64,000 nt of DNA from Desulfatibacillum sp. (GTDB taxonomy: Bacteria; Desulfobacterota; Desulfobacteria; Desulfobacterales; Desulfatibacillaceae): the NCBI GenBank assembly GCA_016342355.1, contig JAEINP010000002.1, positions 62,001-126,000 on the forward strand, in the 5' to 3' direction. Below, in pieces: positions 55,336 to 63,542 of this stretch. Within the stretch, counting starts at the first letter, position 1, and the number at the start of each line of letters is the position of its first letter. The position numbers and the translations under genes are program-made. The notes below the pieces were generated by a model. That model was not told the DNA's origin, did no database searches, and saw only the letters and a list, made by a program, of their open reading frames with translations.

Positions 55336-56085
55336 ATGCCTGTTTTACCCCATGAAATATGGATACTCTTGCCCATTGTTCTGGCGGCCTATACAGCCCA
55401 GACCCTTACAGGCTTTGGAGCCTCCCTCATCGCCGTGACTCTGGGCGCCCATTTCATGGACATTGACAGGCTGGTGCCTGTTCTTATTCCCCTTACTGTG
55501 GCGGCCACGGGCATGATTGCATGGCAGGAGCGAAAACACATTGATTTTGGACTTCTTGTCAGGCAGGTCTTCCCCCTTATGGGCGCGGGCCTTGTGGCGG
55601 GTTTGCTGGTTTATGAAATGCTTAGGGGCATGACTCCCAAATGGCTTTTAGGCCTGATTGTGGTTGTCTTTGCCGTCCGCCAGTTATGGCTGCATGTGCA
55701 GGAGAAAGCCGGAGACTTTGCTCTGTCTCCTGTTATGACCGGCCTGTTTCTGATTATGGCGGGCATTGCCCAGGCCTTTTACACAACAGGCGGTCCGTTC
55801 ATCACTTATGCCTTCATGGGCAAGCAGATGTCCAAGAAGGTCTTCCGGGCCACCTTGTGCGCGGTCTGGTGCAGCTTCAATTTGGTGTTGATTGGGGTGT
55901 TCCTCATAAACGGCCGCATCACCATGGATTCGTTCAAAATCACGGCCCCCCTGTTTGCTGTTCTTCCTCTTGCCTTTTTTCTGGGGGACCGATTGCATAA
56001 TCTGGTGAGTGAGAAATTTTTTCAGATTATCACGTGCATTCTACTTATCCTGTCAGGTTTTCCTCTGCTATTAGGTAGTTGCTGA
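55336..56085 (+). CDS. TauE/SafE-family sulfite exporter-type membrane protein
   Basis: 249 residues with about eight membrane helices. The start AYTAQTLTGFGASLIAVTLGA is the family's first repeat motif, and AQAFYTTGGPFITYAFMG the second. Members export sulfite, sulfoacetate or other organosulfur anions. A sulfur anion would suit the likely sulfate-reducing host, but no substrate is proven. TTTTTGGAGAAAAATCGG precedes the ATG, giving GGAG at nine bases. Confidence 0.88.
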   Translation: MPVLPHEIWILLPIVLAAYTAQTLTGFGASLIAVTLGAHFMDIDRLVPVLIPLTVAATGMIAWQERKHIDFGLLVRQVFPLMGAGLVAGLLVYEMLRGMTPKWLLGLIVVVFAVRQLWLHVQEKAGDFALSPVMTGLFLIMAGIAQAFYTTGGPFITYAFMGKQMSKKVFRATLCAVWCSFNLVLIGVFLINGRITMDSFKITAPLFAVLPLAFFLGDRLHNLVSEKFFQIITCILLILSGFPLLLGSC

Positions 56086-56211
56086 CCTAAACCACTGAAA
56101 TAGTTACTCTCACAATACCATTTTTAAGGAATTTTCACCCCCATAGACACAATCTTTTATTCCAATTATACAACCCAAATAGAATTTTTTTGTTATAAAT
56201 TGAAAATACAG

Positions 56212-56240
56212 TTGCCGTGACTGGGCTGAATTGGTATACT
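56212..56240 (+). promoter_or_regulatory. candidate sigma-70 promoter
   Basis: TTGCCG (56212-56217) and TATACT (56235-56240) are 17 bases apart. Transcription would begin near 56247, giving a ~175-base leader before the secreted-protein start at 56424. Confidence 0.45.
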
Positions 56241-56367
56241 GCTGTCATTGCATGTTTGGAATACATGCATCCAGCCTCTAACACGTGAGTTCAGTATCAT
56301 GATTATACCTAAGCATACCTGTCCAATATCCCCATTCATGCCCTATTCCTACCCGGGCTCAATCAAG

Positions 56368-56386
56368 ACAACTTGCGGGTGTTTCA
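56368..56386 (+). repeat. left arm of a 19-bp inverted repeat flanking a gene
   Basis: ACAACTTGCGGGTGTTTCA is the exact reverse complement of 57048-57066. The arm lies in the leader of the secreted-protein gene, 38 bases ahead of its start codon. Confidence 0.85.
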
Positions 56387-56423
56387 CCAAGCAGGAGTTA
56401 ATCGTTCCACTTGAGGAGGAGTT

Positions 56424-56939
56424 ATGATGATGAAAAAAGTTGCGGCATTGTTTTTGGTGATGTTCCTGTGCCTGGGCGCAGGGTTGAGTTTTGCCGGATA
56501 CGGTGGCGGACATGGAGGTGGATGCAATTGGGAAGACACCGGATCCATCCATCTTACCCCGGCTTGCTGGGATGTGTACATGCCGCCTGACGGAGGAGCC
56601 GCTGGCATCTATATGGCCATCAATTGGTTCTACATTCAAAATCGTGACGACAATGAAGTCAACTTCTACATTGACTTCTACAACGGCCTTGGGGAAATCA
56701 TCGGCCGTATCCCCGAAGAAGGCACAAGGTCCCTGGCAGGACATGCAGGCACCCGCGTTTCTCCCACCCAGGAATTGGACTTTCCAGTGAATACCTGGTG
56801 CAGCCCTGTGGTCAAATGGTCCGGATACAACATCGACTTCAGCCCCACCTGCGTGGGAAAAATCCAGTTCTTTGACATTGATGGAATGTTTGTCCACTCC
56901 GAATGGGGAGTGGCTTACGACGACAATGCCATCAATTAA
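56424..56939 (+). CDS. small secreted hypothetical protein
   Basis: 171 residues with a strong GAGGAGGAG ribosome site. The signal peptide (VAALFLVMFLCLGAGLSFA) is followed by a Gly/His-rich GYGGGHGGG that might bind metal. The rest is beta-rich and aromatic (YMAINWFYIQNRDDNEVNFY) with four Cys in the mature protein (C35, C49, C126 and C143), possibly two disulfides. I recognise no family. It has its own promoter candidate and terminator, so it is a single-gene unit. Confidence 0.75.
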   Translation: MMMKKVAALFLVMFLCLGAGLSFAGYGGGHGGGCNWEDTGSIHLTPACWDVYMPPDGGAAGIYMAINWFYIQNRDDNEVNFYIDFYNGLGEIIGRIPEEGTRSLAGHAGTRVSPTQELDFPVNTWCSPVVKWSGYNIDFSPTCVGKIQFFDIDGMFVHSEWGVAYDDNAIN

Positions 56940-57039
56940 CTCGCCACTGTTGATCAGTCTTTCCCCTCCAAGGCAGGAAGAGGGTTTCGGGCAGATCGCC
57001 CGAAAGGCCCCCGAGGGCGCATGCAAGATATAGTGAAGC

Positions 57040-57083
57040 AGGAGGGTTGAAACACCCGCAAGTTGTTTCACCCTCCTTTTTTT
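57040..57083 (+). terminator. rho-independent terminator of the secreted-protein gene
   Basis: AGGAGGG then TGAAACA (57040-57054, one bulged T) pair with TGTTTCA then CCCTCCT (57064-57077), followed by a run of seven T. One arm contains most of the right copy of the 19-bp inverted repeat. Confidence 0.9.
57048..57066 (+). repeat. right arm of the 19-bp inverted repeat
   Basis: TGAAACACCCGCAAGTTGT, the exact reverse complement of 56368-56386, inside the terminator hairpin. Confidence 0.85.
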
Positions 57084-57446
57084 ATGCCCGCCCCCTTCCC
57101 TTCTGCAAAGAATCTCCCTTGGACCGCCCTCCCCTTATTTTACCAGTATCCCATCCCCCACCCATTTTCACTTACCTAAAAAATTTGGATATCCCCAACT
57201 TTTTCACACCTGTTGAAAGGATCGGCCAACAGCTTGAGAGTTGAATACAGATGACGATTTTGTACTGCTGAAAATGGCTCACTGCTACACAGCATTGACA
57301 TAATCGTCCAAAACCCTTAGGTTGCCGACAAACTCATGCAAGCATTTGGCGTTTTATTGCAGGTGCTCTGCTGAGATATTCCTTGTTTTGCTACTTCCTG
57401 GATGCGCAGTCATTTTTATTCGCCATTTTTCGGGACAGGTTCTATC
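57084..57446 (+). other. intergenic region, nothing recognised
   Basis: 363 bases of C-rich then mixed sequence between a terminator and the TPR gene. Short frames are present but none has a ribosome site or family look. No clear promoter was found. Confidence 0.5.
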
Positions 57447-58184
57447 ATGCCGCTACTGTTTGTATTGGGTATCTTGGTTCAGGTTACCTTTGCCATTCAT
57501 GCCATAAAAAATGGCAAGGACAGGTATTGGATCTTCATTATCATGTGCTTTCCCCTCCTGGGTTGCCTGGTTTACTTTCTTGTGGAAATGCTGCCTGATA
57601 TGCATCATAGCCGGGCAGCCAAGGACATTGGCCAAGCCGTTATCAAAACCGTGGATCCTTCCCGAGACCTTCGCCAAGCCAGGGAAAAATTCGAATTCAC
57701 CCCCACCTTTAATAACTCCAAGGCTCTGGGGGACGAACTGGTCAAAAGCGGCCTCCATGAAGAAGCCATCCAAACCTACCGGTCCTGTCTTTGCGGCCCT
57801 CACCTAAAAGAACCGTATTGCCTGTTTGCCTTGGCCCAAAGCTATTTCGCCACAGAAAAGTTCCTTGAGGCCCTTGATTGCCTTGAAACCCTCGGCGACA
57901 CCCGCCCGGATTACAAACCCGCCGAAGCCCATCTTTTATATTGCCGGGCTTTGGAACTCTCCGGGAACGAAAACAAGGCCCTCAATGAATATGAAACCTT
58001 GTCCAGGCATTATCCAGGAGAAGAGGCAAGATGCCGCTACGCCCTGCTTTTAAAAAAAAATGGGCATGTCCATCAAGCCAGGGACGTGTTTCAAAGGGTT
58101 TTGGTGGAAGCCAAAATGGCCCCCAAGTATTACCGCTCCTCACAAAAAGACTGGATCTCCATGGCTCGGCAAAACCTGTCCTAA
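57447..58184 (+). CDS. membrane-anchored TPR protein with PLDc_N-like N-terminus
   Basis: 245 residues from ATG 57447; the longer frame to 57402 adds residues before the first helix. Two N-terminal membrane helices (LLFVLGILVQVTFAIHAI and WIFIIMCFPLLGCLVYFL) resemble the phospholipase-D-nuclease N-terminal module. From ~90 on are about four TPR-like helical pairs, such as SGLHEEAIQTYRSCL and EKFLEALDCLETLG. TPRs mediate protein contacts, so it is probably a membrane scaffold facing the cytoplasm. Partners unknown. Confidence 0.75.
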   Translation: MPLLFVLGILVQVTFAIHAIKNGKDRYWIFIIMCFPLLGCLVYFLVEMLPDMHHSRAAKDIGQAVIKTVDPSRDLRQAREKFEFTPTFNNSKALGDELVKSGLHEEAIQTYRSCLCGPHLKEPYCLFALAQSYFATEKFLEALDCLETLGDTRPDYKPAEAHLLYCRALELSGNENKALNEYETLSRHYPGEEARCRYALLLKKNGHVHQARDVFQRVLVEAKMAPKYYRSSQKDWISMARQNLS

Positions 58185-58312
58185 GGGCCCGGGACAACCC
58201 ACCCGTTTAAAATTTGAGCCAACAATTTCCGGCAAGGAAATAAGGAAAACAAGCCGGCCCGCCCCTGGTGTGAAAGAAGGGACAGGGCGGAATAAAAATG
58301 CTTGATGAAAAA

Positions 58313-58645
58313 TTATTTGAGGGAATCCCAAAAAGCCTTTGCGCTGTCCTGGGCGTTGCGCGTTCCGCCGCCCTGGCTGGGGGGTGTGTCAGGGCGCATT
58401 CCCGTCAGCCGGGCGATCCGTTCTTCCAGCGGAGGATGGGTGGAAAACAGGCTGGCCAGATTCTTGCCGGACAGGGGATTCACGATAAACATATGGGCTG
58501 TGGCGGGCTGGGCGTCCATAGGTATGCGACCGGAATAGGATCCAAGTTTGGCCAGGGCATTGACCAAGCCCCTGGGATTGCCCAAAATTTGAGCGCCTGT
58601 GGCTTCCGCCTTTACAATATGGGCAGGAATTTGGGCAGGCTGCAT
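58313..58645 (-). pseudogene. htpX: 3' remnant of an HtpX-type M48 protease gene
   Basis: The 110-residue frame reads [20 protein letters not shown] and [22 protein letters not shown], the typical C-terminal end of HtpX. The HEXXH zinc site and membrane helices are missing. The left edge of the homology coincides with the end of the DUF35 gene (stop near 58612), so a rearrangement has joined the two. It cannot encode an active protease. Confidence 0.7.
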
Positions 58646-59019
58646 TCTTCCGAGACATCATCCCAAGCCACCTGCACCGGCATCTCGCATGCCAATGATT
58701 CATGGGGGCATCCAATAATGTTCGTGAGTATCATGGGCCCCTCATCTAATTGCACGATGGCAACCACATAGGGCAACTTCGCCGCAAATGCGGGATGAAA
58801 AGCCTGATGGTAAATGGCGTAGCTGTAAACGGTTCCCTTGCCGACGGATTCGATCCACTCCGCATCCCGGCAATGGCATTGCGGGCAAAGAATGCTGGGC
58901 GGCCACCTTACGTCGCCGCATTCCGCGCATTTCTGGAACATCAACTGATGATTGCGGCATGCATCCCAAAAGGGTTTGCTGTCGGCATCCGGCGTGGGCG
59001 TTAGTTGATCATAAGACAT
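58612..59019 (-). CDS. DUF35 zinc-ribbon/OB-fold protein, partner of thiolase-like enzyme
   Basis: 135 residues. A rubredoxin-like zinc ribbon has CAECGD and CPQCHC, followed by an OB-fold ([31 protein letters not shown]). DUF35 proteins bind acyl-CoA and form complexes with SCP-2/Ltp-type thiolase-like partners, as in BbsA with BbsB and ChsH2 with Ltp2. The partner gene here ends five bases upstream. The C-terminus ([14 protein letters not shown]) is complete despite the htpX remnant that follows. Confidence 0.88.
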   Translation of the reverse strand: MSYDQLTPTPDADSKPFWDACRNHQLMFQKCAECGDVRWPPSILCPQCHCRDAEWIESVGKGTVYSYAIYHQAFHPAFAAKLPYVVAIVQLDEGPMILTNIIGCPHESLACEMPVQVAWDDVSEECSLPKFLPIL

Positions 59020-59024
59020 GATGG

Positions 59025-60188
59025 CTACCCTTTCCTGAAGATATAACAGGCATTAGATTGGAGTATCCCGCCGTTATCGCTGCAGAGAATGATTTCCGGT
59101 TCCTTGGTGTTGGTTTTCGGCCCCAATTGCCTGTCTCCACATTGGCCCCTGAGCTGCATGACCGCCTCGGACATGGGGGTCAGGCCCATGTAGTAGGCCT
59201 CGGAAAGCTGGCCGCCCGATGTATTTAGCGGCATGCGGCCTCCAGGCTCAATGGTTCCGCCCTTGAACCAGTCCTCTCCTTCACCGCGCCCGAAAAACCC
59301 GTAGTCCTGCATGGTGAGTTCCACGGTATAGGTAAAGCAGTCGTAAATCTGGCAGGCGTCCACATCCCCGACGCCGATTCCAGCCATTTGAAACGCCGCC
59401 TCCCCCGCCTTTTTCGCGCCGGTGGGTCCGGCCATGTATTTGGCTTGGCCGATTTCATTGGACGGATTATGATGCCCCATGCCTGCAATCAGCACGGGCG
59501 GTTGTTTTAAGTCCCGGGCTCTTTCTGCGGTGGTTATAATGATCGCGCGTCCGCCGTCGTTGATCAGGCAGTTGTCAAAAAGGCGAAGGGGTTCCACCAC
59601 CATGGGCGCGTTGTAATAATCCTCTTCGCTCATGGCCTTTTTGTGCATCATGGCCGCCGGATTCAGGTTGGCCCATTTGCGCTGACCCATGGCGATATGC
59701 TTCCATGTTTCCGGGCCCGTGGAAAACTCGTGCATGCCTCTCATGGCGGCCAGGGCGTACCCGCCCACAGCCCCAAAATGCCCGAACGCCGCTTCATTGC
59801 CCGTCAATTGGAGCAACATCTGATACATCCCGCCGCCCCACAGGGCGCTATGCCCGTAGGTGATGACCACGTATTTGCAGATTCCCGCTTCAAGCACGCC
59901 AACTGCGTGCTGTAAATGAAACCGCGATCAGTTGGCGTCCTGGCTGGCGTAACTGGGCGTCAGACCGAGATACTGAGAGATTGTCTGGGGCGTCAGATTT
60001 GGTTCGCCCGGGCAAGGGGGAAAATGGCGGTAGGAAATCAGGCCGTCAATATCCTCTTTCTTCAGACCGGCGTCCTGTATGGCATTTGCAACAGCCTCCT
60101 GGTGAAAGCTGACAGAGGTCCGTTCCGGAACCTTTCCCTGGGGCGTATAGCCCACTCCCACCACGGCGTACTTGTCTTTCAAATCCAT
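59025..60188 (-). CDS. SCP-2/Ltp-type thiolase-like protein interrupted by one in-frame TGA (candidate selenoprotein)
   Basis: Reading through TGA at 59930-59928 gives 387 residues, the normal family length, with position 87 undefined. No other stop or frameshift is present. ATG 60188 has GGAGGA upstream. The N-terminus (VVGVGYTPQGKVPERTS) and C-terminus (NTSGGQLSEAYYMGLTP and VMQLRGQCG) are typical of thiolase-like partners of DUF35. The UGA context, SQDAN-U-SRFHLQHAVGVLEAG, lies in the nucleophile-loop region, where thiolases have Cys near residue 85-90. A GHP motif is absent. Sec is possible because prxU shows Sec use and a SECIS-like hairpin follows. A nonsense mutation is the alternative. 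Start-to-stop without TGA reading would leave two fragments, 59928-60188 and 59025-59897. Confidence 0.65.
59889..59930 (-). promoter_or_regulatory. UGA codon with SECIS-like hairpin in the thiolase-like gene
   Basis: On the - strand, AGCACGC (59911-59905) pairs perfectly with GCGTGCT (59899-59893) around the loop AGTTG. UUCA (59920-59917) and UGAA (59892-59889) extend it below a five-base bulge. The loop starts 23 bases after the UGA and has G at position 2, within known bacterial SECIS limits. Confidence 0.45.
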
Positions 60189-60310
60189 GCGAAGTCCTCC
60201 CTGTTTTCCCAAAAAACCAGGACATTGCCAATTTTTTAAATATTAATCCTTCCGCATTCAGCAGGTCAAGGCAGGGCAATAAAACGATATGATGAGATCG
60301 TTAGAAATCA

Positions 60311-60351
60311 ATCATCCCGTACCGGCAGGAATATTACCGGTGCGGGATGAT
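60311..60351 (-). terminator. strong hairpin terminator after the enoyl-CoA hydratase gene
   Basis: A 15-pair stem with one G-U pair is formed by ATCATCCCGTACCGG (60311-60325) and CCGGTGCGGGATGAT (60337-60351). It lies 12 bases past the hydratase stop on the - strand and is followed by TGATTTCT. It separates the beta-oxidation operon from the thiolase-like/DUF35 pair. Confidence 0.65.
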
Positions 60352-60362
60352 CTGCGTAACAA

Positions 60363-61133
60363 CTACTCGCCGATGAACACGGGCGGGCGTTTTTCCAGGA
60401 ATGCCGTAAAACCCTCCACGCTGTCCTTGGTGTCTTTCACTACGGCGCTTCCCTCTGTTTCTGTGGCCAAACCTTTTTCAATGCCTTCGTAGGCGCCTGC
60501 GGACATGGCCCGCAACACCATTTTCACGGCCACGGGAGCACGTTGGGCGAGAACTCCGGCAAAGGCCAGGGTTTCTTCCATGAGCTTTTCCGGGGCGCAA
60601 ATTTGGTTGACCAGGCCGATCTCCAAGGCCTGTTTTGCGTCCAGACGCTTGGAAAACAAAATCATGTCCAGGGCCTTTGCCTCGCCCACCACCCTTGCCA
60701 GGCGTTGGGTGCCGCCCCATCCTGGAATAATGCCCAGGTTGAGTTCAGTCAGGCCGATTTTCGCCTTGAGGCTATCCGCCATAATGCGGAAATGGCAGCA
60801 CAGGGCCAGTTCCAGGCCTCCGCCCAGGGTGTGGCCGTTAATAGCGGCGATCACGGGTTTTTCAAACCGATCCAGGCGTGTCCATAGAGTCCGGGCCATG
60901 GGGCTGGTTGTAGGCAGGTTGGCCGCATCCGACACATCCATGCCAGCGGAAAAGCATTTATCGCCCGCGCCGGTTAGCACCACCACCCGCACGTCCTTGT
61001 CCTGGTCCGCTTCGTCCACGGCGGCCTTGAAATCCAAGACCGTAGCCAGGTTCCAGGCATTGGCCGGGGGATGATTGATGGTGAGTATGGCGATGTGATC
61101 TTTTTTCTCGTAAATGATATTATCCAGCTTCAC
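60363..61133 (-). CDS. enoyl-CoA hydratase/isomerase (crotonase family)
   Basis: 256 residues. The oxyanion-hole region AGDKCFSAGMDVSDAA and NGHTLGGGLELALCCHFRI are clear. Catalytic Glu candidates are E108 (GGGLELA) and E130 (GLTELNLGIIPGWGGTQRL), both present. It hydrates trans-2-enoyl-CoA to 3-hydroxyacyl-CoA in the cytoplasm. The upstream acyl-CoA dehydrogenase gene ends 11 bases before its start, so the two steps follow each other in one operon. No 3-hydroxyacyl-CoA dehydrogenase gene is in the window. Confidence 0.93.
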   Translation of the reverse strand: MKLDNIIYEKKDHIAILTINHPPANAWNLATVLDFKAAVDEADQDKDVRVVVLTGAGDKCFSAGMDVSDAANLPTTSPMARTLWTRLDRFEKPVIAAINGHTLGGGLELALCCHFRIMADSLKAKIGLTELNLGIIPGWGGTQRLARVVGEAKALDMILFSKRLDAKQALEIGLVNQICAPEKLMEETLAFAGVLAQRAPVAVKMVLRAMSAGAYEGIEKGLATETEGSAVVKDTKDSVEGFTAFLEKRPPVFIGE

Positions 61134-61144
61134 AATTCTCTCCT

Positions 61145-62308
61145 TTACCGGTTGGCCTTACGAAATCCCAGTTGATCCATGGCAATGATCATCTTGCAGA
61201 TGTTGGCCGAGCCTTCCACCAGCACATAGGTGGGGATGTCGCGGTAATACCGGGCCATGGGATATTCGGTGGAGTATCCGTAAGCCCCCATGAGGCGCAT
61301 GCCGAAATTGGCGCATTTCATGGCGGTTTCCCCGGCGAAATACTTGGCCTGGGCCACTTCAAGCCCGTTATTTTCCATGCCCTGGTCCTTCTGCCAGGAG
61401 GCTTTATAAACCAGAAGGCGGGCCGCCTCCACTTCCGTGACCATTTGGGCGATCATGTCCTGATTCATCTGGAAATTGCCCACGGCCTGACCGAACTGAA
61501 CCCGTTGGGTGCAATATTTTGTGGCGATGTCCAGGCAGGCCTGGGCGCTGCCCAAAGCGCCTGCGGCGGCGGACAGGCGGGTGTTGGCCAGGGACGAGAA
61601 CACGATCCTGGTTCCGTCGCCGGGTTTGCCCAAAAGGTTTTCCTTGGGCACACGGGTGTTGTCGAAAAAGAGTTCGCCGGTGGGCGAGGAATGGGAGCCC
61701 ATCTTGTTGATGTCCGTGGTTTTAATGCCGTTAAAATTCTTGGGCTCCACCACAAACGCGGAAAGGCCCTTGGATTTGGCGGCTTTATCGGTGTAGGCGT
61801 AAATAACAATTGCGTCCGCCTGATGGGCGTTGGAAATCCAGGTTTTGGAGCCGTTCAGAACATAGTGGTCGCCTTCTTCCCGGGCTTCGGTTTCAATAGC
61901 CATGACGTCGGATCCGGCGTTGGGCTCGGTGATGCCGAAGCCGCCCAGGTATTCGGCCTTGCACAGCTTTTCCACGTATTTTTTCTTGGCCTCTTCAGTG
62001 CCGTATTTGTAGATGGGATAGGCGCAGCCAAGGCCGATAAGATTAACCTGCACCCGCAGGGAACTGGAAGCCCGGGCGATTTCTTCAGTGATGATGGAGG
62101 CGGCCAGCCAGCCCATGCCTTCCCCACCGTATTCCTCGGGAATGACAGCCCCGAAAAAGCCCAGCTCGCCCATGGGTTTCAGAACCTCCTTGATGGGCAG
62201 GTAATGGTCGGCGTCCCATTGGTCCGCATTGGGAGCGATATTCTTGGTGGCGAATTCCCGGACAGCCTTTTGGAGCATCTTGTGCTCCCTGGACAGTTCA
62301 AAAAACAT
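61145..62308 (-). CDS. acyl-CoA dehydrogenase, glutaryl-CoA dehydrogenase-like
   Basis: 387 residues from ATG 62308 (GGGAG upstream); the longer frame to 62344 lacks a site. FAD-binding landmarks are GGFGITEPNAGSDVMAIET and KTWISNA; the catalytic Glu is E365 in VLVEGSANI. The tail ANICKMIIAMDQLGFRKANR and GAYGYSTEYPMARYYRD follow the pattern of deltaproteobacterial glutaryl-CoA dehydrogenases, which may or may not decarboxylate. Electrons would pass to electron-transfer flavoprotein. It precedes the hydratase gene and follows the thiolase gene by 40 bases. Confidence 0.9.
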   Translation of the reverse strand: MFFELSREHKMLQKAVREFATKNIAPNADQWDADHYLPIKEVLKPMGELGFFGAVIPEEYGGEGMGWLAASIITEEIARASSSLRVQVNLIGLGCAYPIYKYGTEEAKKKYVEKLCKAEYLGGFGITEPNAGSDVMAIETEAREEGDHYVLNGSKTWISNAHQADAIVIYAYTDKAAKSKGLSAFVVEPKNFNGIKTTDINKMGSHSSPTGELFFDNTRVPKENLLGKPGDGTRIVFSSLANTRLSAAAGALGSAQACLDIATKYCTQRVQFGQAVGNFQMNQDMIAQMVTEVEAARLLVYKASWQKDQGMENNGLEVAQAKYFAGETAMKCANFGMRLMGAYGYSTEYPMARYYRDIPTYVLVEGSANICKMIIAMDQLGFRKANR

Positions 62309-62348
62309 GGCGTATCTCCCTAATGCCGGGGAAACCCCGGCCACAAAA

Positions 62349-63542
62349 TTATTTTTGGGTGGTCAAATTTTCCCAGATGATGGTATAGCCCTGCCCTCTT
62401 CCCACACACATGGTGCACAGGCCGTATTTGGCCTGGGGATTTTCCCGGAACTGGGCCGCCATAAAGGCCACCAGACGCGGGCCGGAGGCTGCCAGGGGGT
62501 GGCCGAAAGCCAAAGCCCCGCCCCAGGGATTCACCCGGGGGTCATCCCATTGCACGCCCAGGCGGTCCAGGCAATACATGGCCTGGACAGCGAAAGCCTC
62601 GTTGATTTCCACAATATCAATATCCGCCATGGAAAGTCCGGCCTTTTTAAGAGCCTTTTCAGTAGCGGGAACAGGGGCGATGCCCATGACCCGAGGGTCC
62701 ACGGCAGCCACGGCTGAAGACACAAAGCGCATGACCGGATTCAGGCCCATGTCCCAGGCCTTGTCCGCTTCCATAAGCAGCACGGCGGAAGCGCCGTCGT
62801 TGAGGCCCGAGGCGTTGCCCGGGGTAACCCGGCCGTTTTCCCGGAAAGGAGTTTTCAGAGTGGCAAGGCCTTCCATGGTGGTGGACGGCCTGGGGGCTTG
62901 GTCCGTATCTATGAGAATTTTACCGCCATCCTGGTCCCGGGATTCCACAGGAATGATCATGCTTTTCATTTTTCCCGCTTCAATGGCTTTGGCGGCCCTT
63001 GCCTGGCAATGCACGGCGTAGGCGTCGGCCATTTCCTTGGTGAACTCGGGAAAACGGTCGTGGATGTTTTCGGCGGTCTGGCCCATGTTAAAGGCGCTAT
63101 CGTCTCCCATGACCTCTGCGGCCCGGGGATGGGGGTCCCGCATGAATCCCATGGGCAGGTGGCCCATGTGTTCCACGCCCCCGGCCACCAGGCAGTCGTT
63201 CATGCCGCTGGCGATAAGCGCAACAGCGAAGCCCACGGCGGTGAGGCCGCTGGCGCACATGCGGTCCACGCTGCAGCCGGGCACGTCCCAGCCCCAACCA
63301 GCCAGCATGGAAATCATACGGCCTATGGTGCCGCCCTGCTCTTTCATCTGGTTGGTGACGCCCCAGACCACGTCTTCAACGAGTCCGGGTTCCACGGGGG
63401 AATTCCGTTTTATAAGAGCCTGCAACAGGGGCACGCACAAGTCTTCGGAGCGGGTATTCCAGAATATGCCTTTTTCCCCCGCCCTTCCAAAGGCGGTGCG
63501 CACGGCGTCCACCACAACGACATCATACATTTTCTTACCCAT
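62349..63542 (-). CDS. acetyl-CoA acetyltransferase (thiolase)
   Basis: 397 residues from ATG 63542; the frame extends to 63599 only within the upstream gene. All active-site features of a degradative or biosynthetic thiolase are present: Cys96 in VDRMCASGL, INEAFAVQ, the His in ALAFGHPLAASG and the final Cys in LCTMCVGRGQG. It cleaves 3-ketoacyl-CoA to acetyl-CoA, or condenses two acetyl-CoA. The start overlaps the stop of the preceding thiolase (TAATG). Compare the neighbouring TGA-containing thiolase-like gene, which lacks the GHP motif. Confidence 0.94.
   Translation of the reverse strand: MGKKMYDVVVVDAVRTAFGRAGEKGIFWNTRSEDLCVPLLQALIKRNSPVEPGLVEDVVWGVTNQMKEQGGTIGRMISMLAGWGWDVPGCSVDRMCASGLTAVGFAVALIASGMNDCLVAGGVEHMGHLPMGFMRDPHPRAAEVMGDDSAFNMGQTAENIHDRFPEFTKEMADAYAVHCQARAAKAIEAGKMKSMIIPVESRDQDGGKILIDTDQAPRPSTTMEGLATLKTPFRENGRVTPGNASGLNDGASAVLLMEADKAWDMGLNPVMRFVSSAVAAVDPRVMGIAPVPATEKALKKAGLSMADIDIVEINEAFAVQAMYCLDRLGVQWDDPRVNPWGGALAFGHPLAASGPRLVAFMAAQFRENPQAKYGLCTMCVGRGQGYTIIWENLTTQK

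Larger units (their letters stand above)
56086..56423 (+). other. upstream region of the small secreted protein gene
   Basis: 338 bases without a gene. It holds a promoter candidate (56212-56240) and the left arm of a 19-bp inverted repeat (56368-56386), listed separately. The remainder is AT-rich. Confidence 0.6.

Noticed and set aside
56349-57071. 240-codon open frame on the - strand over the secreted-protein gene
   Set aside because: No ribosome site or family look; the + strand gene has a signal peptide, promoter and terminator.
61172-62323. 383-codon open frame on the + strand
   Set aside because: Antisense to the acyl-CoA dehydrogenase gene with clear FAD motifs.
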